Origin: Sweltsa coloradensis
Taxonomy: Eukaryota; Arthropoda; Insecta; Plecoptera; Chloroperlidae
Assembly (NCBI GenBank): GCA_024449915.1
Contig: JAMZAV010003135.1
Location: 1-64,000, forward strand
Direction: 5' to 3'
DNA: 64,000 bases
Shown: piece by piece, positions 53,996 through 64,000 of the stretch
Position numbering within the stretch: the stretch's first letter is position 1
How the letters are laid out: every line of letters starts with the position of its first letter
The notes under the pieces: model-generated
What the model was told of the DNA's origin: nothing
Database searches by the model: none
The model's input: the letters and a program-made list of their open reading frames with translations, nothing else
Made by a program: the position numbers and the translations under genes

Positions 53996-54214
53996 TTAAG
54001 AGCAACAAACTCTACAAAACCAATGTTTTGTTTTTGGGCATCTTTTGAGGGCTACACAATGCAAATGAAACCATTCTAAACAATGGTCACAGGAGATTGC
54101 ATTATCGATGCAATCTCTATTGCACCTATTGCATATCCATTTGCAGAATTTTTCTTTGGCAGTTTTTAGTTCCTCTACAGCTTTCCACGCATCCGGCGTG
54201 AAATGCCTTCTCAC
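53996..54214 (-). pseudogene. PHD-finger ORF
   Basis: 72 codons: WICNRCNRDCIDNAISCDHC, then EWFHLHCVALKRCPKTKHWF and CRVC give the full C4-H-C3 ligand series of a PHD finger with the aromatic before the last Cys pair. It begins MRRHFTPDAWKAVEELK. Such PHD fingers occur in ORF1 of CR1-like LINEs and in some DNA-transposon proteins. The neighbours are TE fragments, so a host chromatin gene is less likely. Confidence 0.65.
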
Positions 54215-54655
54215 CTAAGACTAAATAAGACAACTAAGACTAAGACTAAATAGTTCACAGCCGGCTCGTAAATTTAGCAAGTTCTAAGTTCTGTAAGTAG
54301 GTCTACTCCCATTTGCACTCGTGCAGATGTGCCTCAAAGTCAAAGGTTTAGTAATAAAATTGAACATTTAGGGTAAACATATTTAAAACAAATCTACGTT
54401 AGGCCTACCTGAAAAATGTCTTCTATCTGCTTGTCTATAGTGGCGTCAAACACTTGTTCTTGGTCATGTTTGACTTCGTATTCTAATATTCAGTTGTTAT
54501 TTTCTAAATCTTTTTGTATTGTGCCATGAACACAAAGCCATCCCAGAATTTTCCTTGCTTTTATAGTGAAGTGAAGCTGAGAAAACGGTGTTAATTTTGT
54601 GTCCAATTTCTTTCGTCTCTTCGTCAGCTATTATCTCATTTGCCTCTTTGTATTC

Positions 54656-54940
54656 TTACAATGTATTATACATTACTCTTTCAAACACCTTTGAAAAAGC
54701 ATTAAGTATTGCAACTGGTCTATAATTACTGACGTCTCGAGTGTCTCCCTCTTTCCAAATTGGTTTCACCCGCGCCACCTTTAAAGCTTTTGGAAATACA
54801 TGTTCATTAAGAGCCATATTAATTAAGTAATTAAGTGGCTCTACAAATGCTCGTGCACATTTCTTTATAAGAAAACTTGATAAACCATCTGGACCTTTTG
54901 ATTTCTTATTCTTCAAATTTCGTATAATCGCAAAGTTTCA
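54656..54940 (-). pseudogene. LINE RT N-terminal blocks
   Basis: KNKKSKGPDGLSSFLIKKC, then HVFPKALKVARVKPIWKEGD and VSNYRPVAILNAFSKVFERV are RT blocks 0-1 of a Jockey/CR1/RTE-like LINE. Stops at 54656. Belongs with the endonuclease at 55819-56367 on the same strand, with the degraded linker 54941-55818 between. Confidence 0.8.
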
Positions 54941-55818
54941 ACTTCACTTACATTATTGAGGCAAAATAGGTTATCTGTTTCAGTCAACACTTGTTTTCCA
55001 TCATTTTCAGTTCTCTTTTGAATTCCAGTTAATTTTATGGTTACATTTATAAAGTAATCATTGAATATGTTTCCAATTTGCTTTGCATTTCTGACAGTTT
55101 TAATATCTACTGTGAATTCAAATTCTGTTTCAGTTTTCTTTTTTCTTTTTGAACCCCTTTACAGATTAATTATATTCCATATTTATTTACCTTTGTTATC
55201 TGATTTCCTTATTAGTTCTTTGATTCTATGAGCCTTCACTTTTCGAATCGTATCTTTGTATTCCTTTTTGCATTTTTGTATTTATTTATAGAACATTGAC
55301 ATTTTTATTCCTATAAGTTTTAATGCAAGTCTCCTCACTTTTCTTGACATTTCCATCACCTTTTGTGTTATTCATTTATTACTTTTCTTTTTTGTGTTCT
55401 GAATCTTTGCCTTTCTTGTTGGAAATGATTTATTGCAGTAAAAAGTTATTATATTATCTTCATATGTGTCACATGCATTTTTTTAAATTGTATATGGCAT
55501 CCCACGAAACATTTAAAAGTTTGTCATTAAATATGGTTATATTTCTTTTACTCATGTCCCTGTTTTCTGTTATAAGTAGTCTGTTAGTATGTTTTCCATT
55601 TTTAGATTGACCTAAAGGATATGTATTTATTGCTTGAGCATAATGGTCAGATATTTCTGAAATGATGACTTCACTTTGATACATACATTATCCATGTTTG
55701 TTAATATATTATCTATTGCAGATGAAGAAGTTGATGTTTTAGTTATTGCAATCCTAGTAGAAGTATTAATTGTTATGGTTAATTTAAACATATTAGCTAA
55801 TTCTGGCCAATATTAAGG
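54941..55818 (-). pseudogene. Degraded LINE linker region
   Basis: AT-rich DNA between endonuclease and RT of the same element. Traces of the - strand frame remain (for example the SDHYAQAINTYPLGQSKNG frame at 55684-55469, an endonuclease-end SDHxxQ motif). Many stops. Confidence 0.55.
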
Positions 55819-56367
55819 TCAAACCAAAGTACAATATCTTTTTCCTTCAAGCAGTCCATCTTTTAACAGTTCATGTATTTTATTAAAGAATGTGTCAATA
55901 TTCCCATTTAAAGATCTATATAGTGTAATAATTATTGTAATGTAAGAATCATGCTGTATTCCACCTATCACAACCTCAAAATCATTTTCTTGTGTAATTG
56001 TTAATCTAATATATTTTCTAAATTCCTCTACATTGATACCTTCTTTTGAACAAATCATGACCCCTCCTCCTTTTTGGGTTTGCTTACAAAAGCTGGCTAC
56101 TAAGTAATGCCCCTCAAGTGTAAATTCAGATATTTCGGGGTTGCATAATGCATGTTCAGTTAAACCAAATATGTCTGGGGTTTCCTCTTTACATATTATT
56201 TCCAATTGATCCCCCTTATTACTAACTGATTGTGCATTCTGATGCAAGATTTTAAATTTATATCTCCTTTCCACCATATCGGTACTTGCTGTCACATTTA
56301 GGGCTGTTGTTAGGGATTCATTGGTGGCGAGTGGATTGAGCAAAAAGTGTGTCAGTACCTGAAGCAA
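55819..56367 (-). pseudogene. LINE apurinic-like endonuclease, N-terminal part
   Basis: 182 codons: KILHQNAQSVSNKGDQLEII, DIFGLTEHAL with the catalytic Glu, EGHYLVASFCKQTQKGGGVM, and LYRSLNGNIDTFFNKIHELL, matching the first three motifs of non-LTR endonucleases (N-Q/S..., TE, GGG). It continues broken towards 55469, where SDHYAQ marks the last motif. An unusual Ala/Thr-rich leader precedes it. Confidence 0.8.
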
Positions 56368-57002
56368 AGAAAATAATTGTTGTCATTTAAAGCAATACAT
56401 TAAAACCGTAACAATGGCGCTAATCGAGGTCTATACTAGTTTGCCTGGACGAAGGGCGGCACAGTTTTCACCACAAAGACGAACAATCGCCCGTCATATT
56501 AATTAGGAGTGAAAGTGTCGCAAGAGATCCAGTTCTCTCCCTTTTTACGGGAAGAGTAGGTCTTATCGCAGTATGGGGCACATAAAGATTAACATAAGTT
56601 TGTATAGGCCTATGATGCGAAATTATTACAAAATAAATAGTTTTCTCTGTGATCCACTGATGGATGATCGAGTAAAGCTTCAATGTCTCTAACAGTGCTA
56701 ATTTCTTCGTTTACTGGAAAAATGTAAGTCATGCACAGCCTTCTTACCCAGTATCACAATTTCACATGCTTTTCTTTGGTATTCAATACTACCAGATAAT
56801 GAAAGATGACCAATCTTAATCATATTAGCAATAAAAAAAATATTTGAGAATTTTCTGTAAAAGTTTCTTGAAAATCTTCTGAACACAGAAAATTTTCAAT
56901 TTGCCAACACTTGCGATATCCAACCAAAGATCGATATTTTTAATAGGAAATATAACAATCAGTGTCAACCAATGTCAATGGTTTGATGATGAATAAAAGG
57001 AG
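56368..57002. other. Spacer without supported genes
   Basis: Short frames on the - strand (56683-56468, 56886-56698) lack recognisable motifs. Confidence 0.4.
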
Positions 57003-57215
57003 TGTTTCTGCGCAAGCTTATGGCTTTTGATGGCAGAGGTTATTGTGGTTGATCACGGTGGTGTTTGTGTTCCACCGATAAGGGACTTTCTGCGCAAACG
57101 TTCCACTTTTGATGGCAGGATAATAGTTGCGTCACTTTGGTACCAGGGTTCACTGATAACTGTGTTCTGCGCAAGTGGCCCGTTCTTTTGTGGCAGAGTG
57201 CTATTATGATCGAGC
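57003..57215. repeat. Threefold ~80-bp imperfect tandem repeat
   Basis: Units begin TTCTGCGCAAG at about 57005, 57087 and 57163 and contain CTTTTGATGGCAG-like words. A C-run (57281-57292) lies just beyond. Confidence 0.6.
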
Positions 57216-57752
57216 ACGTTATATTTATGCACGATAATCAGGACGTATTTCGTCACTGAATGACTGTTGTGGCTTAAGTTCCCCCCCCCCCCCACACCAC
57301 ACCCATATATCGGCAAAAAACTCGTCCAGACCAACAACGTAATCATTTTTTCAAGGAATGTCTTAAATTGATTATCAAAAGACAATTTTGATTCAGTACA
57401 AAGCTTTATATATTGACTTTTGTTTTTTTCTGCAATATCTTCTGAAATTCTGTTGGAATCAAGCAAAAGTTCCAGTACGTTGTTCATTCTTGTTTGAGCT
57501 AGTTGATTGAGGCTTCTGTATTATTAAGCTGGGGTTGAAGCAAGTCAGTCCTTGTACCAATTTAGGACTCCTATCAACAAGCTTCTTAACCATAGCCACT
57601 AACACTTTGCGACATTCCAACTTAAAGCCAAGAATGTCTCTTTCACATGCTCCAACTTCTTTTAATAGATTTTGTTGTGTTGACGCCAATATCCACTTTT
57701 CACATGTCAATGCCATTATTTGTAAAATAATTATTAAGTAGAAAAGCGACAT
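57215..57752 (-). pseudogene. C-terminal region of a hAT/BED-type transposase-derived protein
   Basis: 57752-57510 reads ERDILGFKLECRKVLVAMVK, KLVDRSPKLVQGLTCFNPSL, and after a frameshift 57487-57340 gives MNNVLELLLDSNRISEDIAE and FDNQFKTFLE. The 'RSPl...lvRg.sclDP' pattern followed by a helical 'L...w.....aD....q' block is one I associate with uncharacterised hAT-like proteins of invertebrates. The catalytic core is not here. Moderate confidence in the family. Confidence 0.45.
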
Positions 57753-58135
57753 TCCGGGACTTGTGTACGACTAAATTCCAAACTTGAAAGGCCATCGATC
57801 TTGACACGCGGCTTCGCCACTCGTGGGTTCCCGCACCAATCCTTTCATGTACATGTCACATTTACAAATTAATTAAATGTTGGTAATGCCATTATTATTA
57901 TTATTAGATATGAACACACACATTTTTTTCTGTATATAAACCACTACACCTCCAGTATGCCTACTTCCTGAATTGCATCTTATCATGTTTTTCCCTTTAT
58001 GGCTATTTCCCTATCATTTATGTCTTCAGTCACATGTGTTTCTACCACTTCCATTATGTTTTTTTTTTTTTTTTTACATATATAAGTTGACACACATCAT
58101 ACTTACTAAACTTTGTCCATTTAAACCCAGCAAAT
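57753..58135. other. Spacer
   Basis: Contains an (ATT)n run near 57890 and a T-run at about 58058-58075. No gene recognised. Confidence 0.4.
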
Positions 58136-58490
58136 TCCAACTCGCAACCTTCTCGTGGTATGGCCCGTGATTAGGGGAGATATTCTCCTTGATACTAATG
58201 GCGAGCTCTGGGTCGCCGTCGGGGAACTTTCCCCTTCCCTTTGACAACCTCCCCGACGGCGACGACAATGACAACACAGACGGATGATGACACAGACGGA
58301 GACGACCACGACGTGGGGGAACCCCTGCCCTCCCCATACGCTCGTGGCTGGTTTTGCCAGCACAGGCCTGTCCACCCCATGTCCCACCGCGTCATCCCTT
58401 TACGTCCCTCCCTTTGTCTCGATTAGCCAAGTTGCTTAAATATGAGACGTTAAGCAATATCCAATCAATCAATCAATAAATAAAGTTTCC
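58136..58490 (+). repeat. Family E retroposon with (AATC)n tail
   Basis: Full-length, older copy (TTCCAACTCGCAACC start). Its tail is the clearest in the window: GCAATATCCAATCAATCAAT and further CAAT/AAAT units, a short simple-repeat tail as in LINE-mobilised SINEs. Confidence 0.9.
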
Positions 58491-58511
58491 ACCCTCACCG
58501 CTCTATGATTG

Positions 58512-58718
58512 CTAGTCCAGTCCCTCGTAGTCGATCCTTCTTTCCAGACTTTGCTGTCGTTGGTAACATTTACAGTTAAAGTTCCTTGAACTACAGTAGA
58601 TATTCAGGTCTAGACCCAACTTCTTGTTAACTGTCAAACAGTTTGTGCACTTTACATCTGTATCTCGCACCCTGAAAACCTTTAGGTTATGGTTCTCCGC
58701 ACAGTCCGGGCAATGCAT
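58512..58718 (-). other. Small Cys-rich ORF, unassigned
   Basis: 68 codons with CPDC, CTNC and CKC pairs (MHCPDCAENHNLKVFRVRDT). Looks like a zinc-ribbon fragment. No family recognised and no context to support expression. Confidence 0.25.
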
Positions 58719-58729
58719 TTCATTTTTAC

Positions 58730-59393
58730 AATCACGTTGATTGTAACCGTAACCCCCACATTTTATAACAACGCCTTACAAAAACATTATCCCTAACTCT
58801 GCCAATCATCCAATTTATGTTCAACACTCCCACGTTTTAAAAGCGGCTGGCAGAGTGTCGAGACGAGCTGCGTCATCTTCTTGGACTATCACTTAGCACG
58901 CGACACAAGCTTTGAAGGAGGGTGGGGGATAAGACATTGATACTCGGTTTCAATTAGGTTGAAACAAAACACATGTGCATCTCTCAACCCGGCTGAGATG
59001 GATTTGGTAATTTCTGGATTGATTTACATAACATGTTCATCTGTTATTCACACAAAGCAAAACACAAATACGCCTATACAATCTTGTAATCTCGTGTATG
59101 GAGCACAGCAGTCATGTCACTGTTTAGAATAGAATAAGCAGGAGAAGGTGGATGGAGGTCCGGCACCTATATGGTATCGCAAATGCGCCACCCCAATAAC
59201 TCCCAGTCACCAATACAATTTTGTTTCTTTATTGTTGAAGGACAATGCCAACAAAAAACGCGGGTCAATCGGAGCTCATGTCAAATATCATGTCATCATG
59301 GCTAATCATCTATTGTTCTTACTCCACAGATAGCCATCTCCTGGCTTTGTGTGAACTATTGACAAAGTAATCATGAATGTGACTTGTAAATGA
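58730..59393. other. Spacer without recognised content
   Basis: No coding or repeat signal shared with other parts of the window. Confidence 0.4.
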
Positions 59394-59720
59394 ACTCGAC
59401 ACCTTCTCGCGGTTTGGCCCGTGAATAGGGGAGTTTCACTCCCTGAAACTAATGGCGAGCTCTGGGTCGTCGTCGGGGAACCCCTTCCCTTTGACTACCT
59501 CCCCGACGGCGACGACAAAGACAACACGGACGGATGATGACACAGACGGAGACGACCACGACGTAGGGGAACCCCTGCCCTCCCCATATGCTTGTGGCTG
59601 GTTCTGACTAGCACAGGCCTGTCCACCCCTTGTCCCCCTGCGTCATCCCTTACGTCCCTCCCTTCGTCTCGATTAGCCAAGTTGCATAAATATGAGACGT
59701 AAAGCAATATCAAATCAATG
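59394..59720 (+). repeat. Family E retroposon, near full-length copy
   Basis: AACTCGACACC to GCAATATCAAATCAATG. Very close to the copies at 48862 and 51617, so this subfamily has been active relatively recently. Confidence 0.9.
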
Positions 59721-59799
59721 TATAATATAATAAAACAAAATAATAATCATCTTCATGATTGTATTATTATATTAAAAACATAAGGTATTATATACATAC

Positions 59800-59940
59800 C
59801 TCTATTCCAGTAAACCCGGCCTCGATATGTGCAGCCGGTAACAGTGGTAGTGCTATGATGGTACGTACCACACGTCGTACGTCATCATCGTCATCAAGAT
59901 AAGGCACAAGGCCGAGATTTTGTGTTTTACCCCAAATAGC
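59800..59940 (-). pseudogene. MULE-type transposase gene, exon n+1
   Basis: 141 bp, exactly 47 codons, phase 0-0. Acceptor (TTTTTAG, 59941-59947) and donor (GTATGT, 59799 down) are good. It encodes AIWGKTQNLGLVPYLDDDDD, then VRRVVRTIIALPLLPAAHIE, which continues the MULE 'GC.FHy.qa.w.k.q..gL' region of the upstream exon. Open frame. Confidence 0.7.
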
Positions 59941-60132
59941 CTAAAAACATTAGAATATGAATTGATTATTATTTTAATCTTTGTTTTTATTCTTATTATC
60001 ATTGTTTATATCCATAAATATTTGTTGCCATAAATACTCTTCACTGTGGAATTTGGATAATCATATTGTATTGTTTTGTAATTGTCATATTTTCATTATA
60101 TTTCGCTATGTGATAAAATGGGTTTTACTTAC

Positions 60133-60326
60133 TTGGCCGTAGTGGAAGCAGCACCCGTGACGGGCAGCTTCAGGAAAAGCGTCACGTAGAGGTATTTGGA
60201 GCGCTCTTTCATAATCTGTCATGATGTCTGTCGGGTGCATCAGGTTGGCCAACACTTTCACGTACTCAGAAAGTCGTACGCCTGTTTAGTACGCCTCGTC
60301 ATGAGGGCGCAAACAACCGGGAAAGT
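60133..60326 (-). pseudogene. MULE-type transposase gene, exon n (one frameshift)
   Basis: Acceptor TTGTTTAG (60327 up) and donor GTAAGT (60132 down). The first part gives PVVCALMTRRTKQAYDFLS and, after a one-base shift near 60265, EYVKVLANLMHPTDIMTDYE, then FPEAARHGCCFHYGQ. DYE and the GCCFHYGQ motif are the second catalytic acid and conserved C/H of Mutator-like transposases. The frame joins 59940 in phase 0. Introns indicate a gene-like MULE copy (or a domesticated one) that is now damaged. Confidence 0.7.
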
Positions 60327-60414
60327 CTAAACAACAATAAATGATCAGTTAAATACGAAATAAACACGTTCACTGCACAGAAGAGTCAGTATTATTTATA
60401 TAACAATAAACTGG

Positions 60415-60850
60415 ACCACTTTTCCTTTGCGAGTGCTTTTTGAATGCATTGTAGGTGATTGTTGTCAAGTTTCTATTGTTACTTGTTAATTGTTATTATA
60501 TACCTAAAAAAAACTCATATTAAAACCTTTATTTTATGGATTCTGGCTAACTTTTTCAACATTTTCTTTCAAAAAGCAATACATCACCATTACCTTAATG
60601 TCCATGTAAAATATGAACGTTGTAGCCCCACCCGTTTGGTCAGAATCGGCCAAAATGTCACGAAAATATCCACTAAAAATCGGAAAAAATCGTAAAAGTA
60701 CGATATTTATGAGAAATATTTCTTCGTTTGTACCTAAAAACGTGGCCGGTCTAAGTTCAGAGATTTCGAAGGTCCCCTCAAATTTCCATCTCAATTGGAA
60801 TATCGGTTTAGCCGGAATCGTGTTGACAAACTCACAAAAATACAAAAAAA
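60415..60850 (+). repeat. Dispersed repeat family C, copy 3
   Basis: The cleanest copy: TTTGCGAGTGCTTT, GCATTGTAGGTGAT, CCACCCGTTTGGTCAGAATC, AAATCGTAAAAGTACGATAT and GATTTCGAAGGTCCCC. The overlapping ORFs on both strands (103 and 149 codons) do not match other copies' frames. Confidence 0.75.
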
Positions 60851-61491
60851 AGAAAGACTACGCTCATCCAATTAATATCATTATCATTAGTAACTCGCTT
60901 ATTTTCAAATTCCACTTTTACATATTAGTATTTCTATTTTCCATCATTATTATGTGTATCATAATCAGGAACATTATAGCTATTAAGGATTATTCATTCC
61001 CTCTCTTCCAAGAGGGGTTATATCTGTTACCATGTATCGATCGAATGAATAAAATAAAATAGAAATTGAAATAGTTCATCAATTATAGCCCTAGAGGCCT
61101 ACTAGTAATTGATTAATGCATTTATTGATTATTGATAGAAACCCTAGTGCAGAGGTATATATAGTACAGAGCCCACCTACTTGAAAAAGTATTTTGCATA
61201 TCAAATTATCTTCCAGGGTAAAGCCGGCATACCGCTGGGGGGAGGGGGGGGGGGGGGGGGGGGGGGGGGAATTTAAAAGCCAATAATATTATTCTTCATA
61301 ATGCTACATCATCGGTATTAAGAATATCCTCTAGATAGAAAAATGTTGTCATCTTCTTTAAACTAACATTAACAATATTACACAATTAACACATTACTAC
61401 CATAATGTGCCATTTGTTACCTTAGAAAAGGATTATTTATATAGGAAAACTTGAAAGAAAACACAAGTTCATGCTTAGGGGTTATACTTAC
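60851..61491. other. Spacer with a 26-base G run
   Basis: G-run at 61244-61269. The rest is AT-rich with no gene. Confidence 0.6.
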
Positions 61492-61614
61492 ATAAAAAAG
61501 AAATGGCCATTTTGCCTGAACTTGCGCAATGGCAGGTTTGTTATTAATGAGCAATCTCTGCATGGCATAAGTATCGTTAATGTAATCCTTAATTTTGTGA
61601 ATTTCTCTTTCCAT
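61492..61614 (-). CDS. Exon of uncharacterised SAM-associated family
   Basis: Encodes KIKDYINDTYAMQRLLINNK, then PAIAQVQAKWPFLFY, a motif ('I..fi.dt...qR..I....sv..v...WPfLF') that I associate with uncharacterised SAM-domain proteins of fish and invertebrates. A strong donor, GTAAGTATA, follows (61491 down). The 5' splice acceptor is not certain, and the start is given as the first ATG only for convenience. Confidence 0.45.
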
Positions 61615-61896
61615 TTTTTAGTGTTCTATTTGAAGCTATCTAACGATGCAATCTATTATCTTGTAATATATGCGTCGATAACAAGTTTTAATGTCCCCGA
61701 CATTAGTGTTTTGCAGAGTTTTGTTTGACACAGACGTATAGATACACGTGTCAGCCTGCTCGCCGCTCTATCCCCCGCCCCTACTCCGCTCCCGAACACT
61801 TGATGTTCCGTACTGACAAGTCTGATGTCACCTAATAGCTGAAACCGGTTCCGAATCCCACTACTCAATGTCATCATCTCTTATTTGTACCGTACG

Positions 61897-62245
61897 TCAA
61901 CTGTTGTCAAAGAAAAAGTTCTTTATCATTGCTGCCCAGACATTTGGGTGTGGACCTAGACGGTCATTAAGGACTCTATGAAACGACTCCATGTCGTTGT
62001 TCGTCCGCCTCTCCTGTCCATTAACGCTTATTTTCACCGGCCCCACGCCTTCAATCCACGTGTTTCGGACGTACTGGATAAAGACGGTGAATCGTTCGTC
62101 CAGACCGTTTCTCCCCTTCACCCACCCGAATTTTGTTGGCTGGCAAAAGTGGCAGTGCCATTGCCATCAGTACAGCACTTTTGGCCAGGTTAGTGTGTTC
62201 GACGTATTCCACCATACCAATGGTCTGGATTTTGGTCCACAGCGC
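61897..62245 (-). pseudogene. Second MULE-type copy, exon with frameshift
   Basis: Acceptor TTGTTTTCAG (62246 up). Frame one: ALWTKIQTIGMVEYVEHTNL and MALPLLPANKIRVG, aligning with the exon at 59800-59940. After a one-base shift near 62125, frame two: LDERFTVFIQYVRNTWIEGV, then RTNNDMESFHRVLNDRLGPH, the conserved C-terminal 'W...RTNN..E.fH..ln' MULE block. Splice position equals that of the other copy, so they are paralogues. Confidence 0.7.
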
Positions 62246-62299
62246 CTGAAAACAAATCAATTTAAGCATATTAGGATAAAAACATTCAACACGCTTCAT

Positions 62300-63160
62300 A
62301 TATATAAACGCAGTAAATTCTTATATTGAACAATGCTAGTACTGTCTAACCAAAATGTGGGAGACCCAAGTTCAAACAACTGTTGGGAAAGATTTTTTAT
62401 TCCTGTATTATTTTATTATTTATGGAAAATTATAGAACCTATTTTGAAATGCATTTGCAGTACTATGGAAAACATAACCAGTACGAAAACGAATGAAGAT
62501 TGCAAGGTTTATCTGAGCAGAATTTTGTGCAACCTTGAGCGAGCAAGATTCGATACACCTAGGTCACCGCCTACATTCCAAAAATAAATCGATTTTTTTT
62601 AAAGAACAAAAGCATTCGTAAGCACCAATTGGAAAAAGCACAACACGCACATGTAAATAAACATCTTTATCTAGCATGTCTAAAAATCTGAGAATTTTCG
62701 ACCAAAGGGTGTCCGTTGTACATTGGAACTATGGAAGAATGTTTCGGCGATATTTTAGGCTTTTTCGACTAGTCCCTAAAGACAATATCATCAACTTTGT
62801 CAGCATTTATCAATTCATAATCTGCAAGTTGAAGAAGTTTTACTTTTAGCAGAAATGTCTTCATATTGTTTTTATCGATGTGACGCAAGTGGTGCAACCT
62901 AGTGATACGAAGCGTTTTCACCCCTTTGAGTGACAGCTCATGTAATTTTGTTAAAACTTATTCTTGATAGCTGCAAGAGTTTGCTCGTGAACAACTGCAG
63001 GACACCATTCTATGCATTATGCATATAGCATGTATGGCGTCATTGTTTATTGCACTATTACATACAACTGTTCGATACGGAAGCATCTCAAACATCAATT
63101 AATTATATTTATACGTAGTATGTTTTGGGTTTGATCTCCATTCGATAATTTGTTTTTATT
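62300..63160. other. Spacer without supported genes
   Basis: A - strand reading around 62920-62760 (RITRLHHLRHIDKNN, FLLKVKLLQLADYELIN) could be a decayed continuation of the transposase at 63164 but has no defining motif. Confidence 0.35.
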
Positions 63161-63163
63161 ATT

Positions 63164-63890
63164 TCAAGATTGTGCTTTTATTATGTTTTCACGTGTTGCT
63201 GTAGCCCTAGTAAGTTCATGTTTACACCTTGCAGTATGTTTGCAACTGGCTCGAGTATGGCGGAGTATTTCATTTTTATCCGTCGAGATATAATGAAAAC
63301 AGTGTTTGATGCTGCGCACAGAAGTTAATGAGCAAGTGGTTTTGTTTTTGCATTTGATGTTTTCGAAAGTGATTTCAATGCACCGTAATTGGGAAGGGAT
63401 TGTCATTAAAGATCTAAATACTCTTGTATTAGATGACCATCTGGTTTTGCTCAGCATTGGTATGTTTGGGACAATTTTTGTCTTAGAACACTTTCCCTAA
63501 CAAACTTGATAATAGATTTTACTATTCCAATTATGTTTCGAATTTCACTAACTTTGTTCAGATCATTAACTACAAAGATAAGTTTGTGTGAAGCACAGTG
63601 AAATAATTGTGCTTTTTCAAACCTAACCTCTGTAGCAATGAGCAAGTGATGGCAGAGATTTGTGACTCGGAAACAACGAAAGGGTTGCAAATTTTCGTGT
63701 GCATCGCTTATGAGCGCCCGCACAGTGCCCAAGAGCTTGCACTGCACAATTATAGTTTTAGTTCCCTCTTTGCGTGGGCCCTTGTACAACAAATACTTAT
63801 CATATGCCGGCCACGGCAAAGTTTTCGGCGCACTTATACTATCTTCACAAACACATCACAAATCACACAACAAATCATCACATTTCGATA
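63164..63890 (-). pseudogene. hAT-like transposase core fragment
   Basis: 63819-63451 encodes ALISDAHENLQPFRCF, then AQLFHCASHKLIFVVNDLNK and RNIIGIVKSIIKFVRES, matching the 'HC.sH.LnLvv.d......i........i..ff..S..r' block of hAT transposases of the ZMYM/52-kDa-repressor-like group. 63457-63164 follows in another frame with LSKTRWSSNTRVFRSLM, the 'l..TRWs.r...' motif after it. At least one frameshift. It continues beyond the readable part towards the window end. Confidence 0.65.
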
Positions 63891-64000
63891 GACTTGACAC
63901 TGCAAATAAAGTAATAAAATATTTAATTAAAACACACAGTTAAAGAAAATCTCGAAATGAAAATGCTCTAGCCTCGGCCCTAGGGCTACGCCTAGCTCTA

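Noticed and set aside
61235..61270. G-quadruplex regulatory element
   Set aside because: A plain 26-base G run in gene-free DNA; could be a sequencing or repeat feature and gives no regulatory context.

Overview
This is a stretch of AT-rich, TE-saturated animal genomic DNA, most likely from a marine invertebrate. The evidence is spliceosomal GT/AG signals, the TE mixture (Ty1/copia, Ty3/gypsy, BEL/Pao, Penelope-like, I-type LINEs, P-, hAT- and MULE-like transposases), many microsatellites and the recurrent AGGCCTA motif. The sequence does not fix the phylum. No prokaryotic or organellar signal was seen and no intact host gene was recognised. Nearly all long open frames belong to transposable elements, most of them broken.

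Layout. 1-4962: degraded Ty1/copia element (+), with a copia-style primer site and both LTRs detectable. 5690-10490: a second copia fragment (-), split by an inserted TIR-bounded segment (6137-10081) that carries a 70-bp minisatellite and older repeats. 10690-13169: a structurally complete but pol-less Ty3/gypsy element (-), with identical 183-bp LTRs and a 5-bp target duplication, sitting in an older LINE. 15.2-18.5 kb: an unrecognised broken gene, a Penelope-like remnant, a LINE tail and a long inverted repeat. 19.9-20.1 and 31.7-32.0 kb (-): two paralogous Ser/Thr-rich phase 1-1 exons with almost unchanged intron flanks. Between them lies a tandem pair of near-identical 3.2-kb composite LINE segments. 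35.2-36.6 kb: a 72-bp minisatellite fused to a Pro/Asn-rich ORF. 38.4-39.2: P-type transposase remnant. 40.1-42.5: BEL/Pao 3' half. 43.2-47.2: a Penelope-like element in pseudo-LTR arrangement, bounded by (TA)n on both sides. 50.6-57.8: gypsy, LINE, PHD-finger and transposase fragments, all on the - strand. 59.8-62.3: MULE-type exons with splice sites, and an exon of an uncharacterised family. 63.2-63.9: hAT-like transposase. A GC-rich dispersed retroposon of about 310 bp (called family E here) occurs ten times across the window.

Two data-quality zones (about 1-4740 and 5900-10000) show inflated homopolymers and neighbour-base substitutions. The other sequence, by comparison between repeat copies, looks clean. 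Claims about broken frames in those zones should be read with that in mind.

The most interesting signal is the exon pair. Its introns are nearly identical between copies while the coding part has diverged strongly by substitutions and indels. An antisense piece of the second exon, including its splice acceptor, also sits inside the 3' region of both neighbouring LINE copies.
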